A DNA stretch of 64,000 nucleotides. It comes from Claveliimonas bilis. GTDB lineage: Bacteria; Bacillota; Clostridia; Lachnospirales; Lachnospiraceae. Positions 61,911 through 64,000 of the stretch are shown piece after piece. The position numbers were made by a program, and so were the translations under genes. The notes beneath the pieces were generated by a model. It had not been told where the DNA came from. It did no database searches and saw only the letters and a list, made by a program, of their open reading frames with translations. The stretch lies in assembly GCF_030296775.1 (NCBI RefSeq), contig NZ_AP027742.1:930001-994000 (forward strand), read 5' to 3'. Every line of letters begins with the position of its first letter. The stretch's first letter is position 1.

Positions 61911-63092
61911 TTATAAAAATTTCAGCAGAAAAAGTCCAACTCCGCTTGCAACCCCGGCCAGAATGAAGGAAAGTTCAATTCCGGCAATATCCAGAAGATA
62001 AGGACATAAAATAGAGATCAGTCCGTATCCGATCATAACTGCACCATAGTTGATCCCCTGATATTTTGTGCCGAAATGGTCGGAGACAACCACAGGGAAT
62101 AAACTGACAACCCCGCCGTATACCAGACAGACAGCGGAAATAAGTACAATGAAAAGCAGCCCGCCTGCAGCGGAAACTCCGATAACAGAGACTGTGCAGA
62201 GAAGATAGATCATGCGAAGGATCTTTTTTCTCCCTGCCAGGTCGGAAAGCCAGGGCAGAGCAAACCGTCCGACAATGTTGGCGATAGATGCAGCCATCAC
62301 GCCGGCAAGAGCCTGGCTGTTTGTGAGTCCCCGGGCCATTCCCAGAGATTTCATCAGCGGATTGACGAGAACATAGGCGGGAACAGCCAGAGCCATGATC
62401 GTACTGATGATCAGATAGGATCTGGTGCGCATCATTTCCCCCACTGTAAACTGCTTCTTTGAAGATTCGGAATCTCCCTGCAGGGCAGATGAGCCTTGAG
62501 AAAGTGCTGCCTGATCAGAGGCAGAGGGCTCCCGAACCCAGAAAGCGCCCAGACACAAAACGGCATAGATTACCGTCACCATGAGCATGGCAGTGCGGTA
62601 ACCCCAGCGGGACAGCACATAGTCGCACAGCGGATTCATAAGAATACCGGAGATTCCGACCATACCGATGGTAATACCGGAAACCATGCCTCTTTGCCGG
62701 GGGAACCATTCCTGGGGAACGGCAGTCAGCATACTGAATGCACATCCCGATCCGAAACCGCCGAGGGCGCCGTATCCCAGCGAGATCAGCCAGGGCATGT
62801 TGTGGGGAGCCATGGCTGCCAGAAAGAAACCGCCGCACATGACAGCGCTTCCGAAAAAGATCGTTGCCCTTGCGCCGATCTTGTGCTGAAGAAAGCCGCC
62901 CAGCATATTTCCGGCTGCGAAAATGCCGATGATAATGGTAAAAGGCTGGCTGGAGGCCGCCAGGGAAAGCCCGTATTCCTCTTGTACATAAGGCTGAAAT
63001 ACAGTCCAGATATAAGGATTGCCGTGCACAAAATTTACAATGGATGCTGCCGCCAGAATTACATAACGATTGGGTTGACGTTTCTGCCTCAT
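61911..63092 (-). CDS. MFS transporter (OFA oxalate/formate antiporter-like)
   Basis: Predicted membrane transporter of 393 residues with twelve hydrophobic segments. The first segment region, HGNPYIWTVFQPYVQEEYG, and the loop QHKIGARATIFFGSA after the second segment are typical of the OFA family. A central loop rich in Ser/Glu (about 195-215) joins the halves. GGAGGGCAGGG precedes the start. Substrate is unknown; organic anion exchange is only a family-based guess. It is the first gene of the minus-strand set. Confidence 0.87.
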   Translation of the reverse strand: MRQKRQPNRYVILAAASIVNFVHGNPYIWTVFQPYVQEEYGLSLAASSQPFTIIIGIFAAGNMLGGFLQHKIGARATIFFGSAVMCGGFFLAAMAPHNMPWLISLGYGALGGFGSGCAFSMLTAVPQEWFPRQRGMVSGITIGMVGISGILMNPLCDYVLSRWGYRTAMLMVTVIYAVLCLGAFWVREPSASDQAALSQGSSALQGDSESSKKQFTVGEMMRTRSYLIISTIMALAVPAYVLVNPLMKSLGMARGLTNSQALAGVMAASIANIVGRFALPWLSDLAGRKKILRMIYLLCTVSVIGVSAAGGLLFIVLISAVCLVYGGVVSLFPVVVSDHFGTKYQGINYGAVMIGYGLISILCPYLLDIAGIELSFILAGVASGVGLFLLKFL

Positions 63093-63136
63093 TCCCTGCC
63101 CTCCTTCCCGAAATAGGGATACGTAATCATACTTTC

Positions 63137-63164
63137 ATTATAGGCGATTGGAGACAATTGGCAA
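63137..63164 (-). promoter_or_regulatory. Promoter of the MFS-radical SAM-channel set
   Basis: On the minus strand TTGCCA and TATAAT are spaced by 16 bases, 45 bases before the MFS start. Confidence 0.65.
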
Positions 63165-63179
63165 GAGGAAAAGCTTTCT

Positions 63180-63209
63180 TTTACAGCAATCCTGTCTCTG
63201 TGTTATGAT
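63180..63209 (+). promoter_or_regulatory. Promoter of the AraC regulator gene
   Basis: TTTACA (63180-63185) and TATGAT (63204-63209) are spaced by 18 bases, 26 bases ahead of the start. It diverges from the MFS promoter, so one operator could serve both. Confidence 0.6.
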
Positions 63210-63235
63210 AAAGGAAATGACAAGGAGGGCTGATC

Positions 63236-64000
63236 ATGGAGGATTCCTATGTACTTCAGATGAAGAACCGCAAATTTTCCGATTTCTATTTATGTTTCTG
63301 CGGCTATGCCAAATGCAGTCCGCTTCACAGCTTCGGACCGGCAGTCAGACCCAACTATATTCTGCATTATATTGTGGATGGGAAAGGGAAATTTCTGGTA
63401 AATGGCGAAGAGTACAACCTTCAAAAGGGGCAGGGATTTCTGATCGAGCCGGAAGTACAGACCTTTTATCAGGCAGATGAGGAAGTGCCATGGACATATC
63501 TGTGGATCGGATTTGGAGGAAAGAAGGCAGAGGATTATTTAAGAGATCTTGGACTGAATAAAAAGCAGCTTATCTTTCAGTGCGGCTGCGGGGAGGAATT
63601 AAAGCAGATTGTATATTCCATGTTAAAACATAGAAAATATACAGCCGCAAATGAGTACTTTCTGGAAGGTCTTTTATATACATTTTTTGGCACCCTGAAA
63701 GAAAATATGGAAATCGCGGGAAATGCCGGGGAAAAGGATGGCAACCTTTATGTCCGCAAGGCGGTGGAATTTATCCAGAATAATTATGCGGATCCTGTCA
63801 GAGTAAAAGATATTGCCGATTATGTGGGGGTGAACCGAAGCTACCTTTACACGCTTTTCCAGGATAATCTGCAGTTATCGCCCAAAGAATATCTTACAAA
63901 TTTCCGTCTTACCCGGGCAGCAGAGCTTCTGCAGCTTACAGATCTGTCAGTTGAGACAGTTGCTATGTCCTGCGGCTATCAGGATGCGCTGGGATTTTCC
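63236..64000 (+). CDS. AraC family transcriptional regulator (partial)
   Basis: The gene is cut by the window end; 255 codons are visible. The N-terminal cupin-like sensor domain (LHYIVDGKGKFLVNGEEY near residue 43-60) is followed by an AraC HTH region. Its first helix-turn-helix (VKDIADYVGVNRSYLYTLF) is near residue 193-211 and the second (VETVAMSCGYQDALGFS) reaches the edge. CAAGGAGGGC precedes the ATG. Sugar-responsive relatives have this architecture. It may control the divergent MFS gene. Confidence 0.92.
   Translation, partial: MEDSYVLQMKNRKFSDFYLCFCGYAKCSPLHSFGPAVRPNYILHYIVDGKGKFLVNGEEYNLQKGQGFLIEPEVQTFYQADEEVPWTYLWIGFGGKKAEDYLRDLGLNKKQLIFQCGCGEELKQIVYSMLKHRKYTAANEYFLEGLLYTFFGTLKENMEIAGNAGEKDGNLYVRKAVEFIQNNYADPVRVKDIADYVGVNRSYLYTLFQDNLQLSPKEYLTNFRLTRAAELLQLTDLSVETVAMSCGYQDALGFS

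Overview
The window looks like ordinary chromosome from a spore-forming, anaerobic member of the Lachnospiraceae (Clostridia). The reasons are the spoIIAA-spoIIAB-sigF and spoVA genes, PPi-type phosphofructokinase, an FprA flavodiiron protein, the LL-diaminopimelate aminotransferase route to lysine, a T-box leader before valS, AGGAGG ribosome binding sites and moderate GC. I see no phage, transposase, integrase, CRISPR array or rRNA. The taxon is inferred from gene content only.

Layout. 1-3340: thiazole/thiamine genes thiF-thiG-thiH-thiE. 3460-6720: acylphosphatase, glycerol kinase and pfp. 6730-9200: a three-gene NitT/TauT-type ABC importer, then a MATE pump. 10686-13963: an overlapping pair made of a membrane pseudokinase with TPR-like repeats and a predicted secreted, membrane-anchored Ig-repeat protein; this is the least explained unit. 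14012-20400: tRNA-Ala, an orphan carbamate kinase, a NatAB-like ABC exporter, ymxH-type gene, nrdR, truA, exonuclease III and an isochorismatase-fold hydrolase. 20400-27330: accessory enzymes, including an SDR, a small HD alarmone hydrolase, an MFS protein with an internal deletion, GNAT, MoaA with a MOSC protein, an S51-like peptidase, DUF1848 and a zinc-type macrodomain hydrolase.

27400-35580: valine T-box and valS, an LTA-synthase-like phosphoglycerol transferase with an extra C-terminal domain, folC, a 45-codon gene and a TPR membrane protein. 35667-40332: forespore genes spoIIAA-spoIIAB-sigF, then spoVAA-AB-AC-AD-AE behind a sigma-G-like promoter and a small membrane-protein ORF that overlaps spoVAA. 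40339-44192: a MacB-like ABC system whose ATPase and permease flank a secreted CARDB-like protein. 44212-48940: small hypothetical, nicotinamidase-like hydrolase, PTS IIC-like protein, cobalamin adenosyltransferase, small alarmone synthetase and YitT.

49070-55340: a phosphate regulon, pstSCAB-phoU-phoP-phoR, behind a ladder of PhoP-like repeats. Its PstS is circularly permuted relative to the classical protein. 55600-59307: FprA with a TM1266-type regulator, then dapF and dapL. 59489-59686: tRNA-Gln and tRNA-Pro. 59806-64000: a minus-strand set of MFS, radical SAM and potassium-channel genes, divergent from an AraC regulator cut by the window end.

The best candidates for something undescribed are the pseudokinase/Ig-protein pair, the permuted PstS, and the small sigma-G-driven membrane protein overlapping spoVAA.
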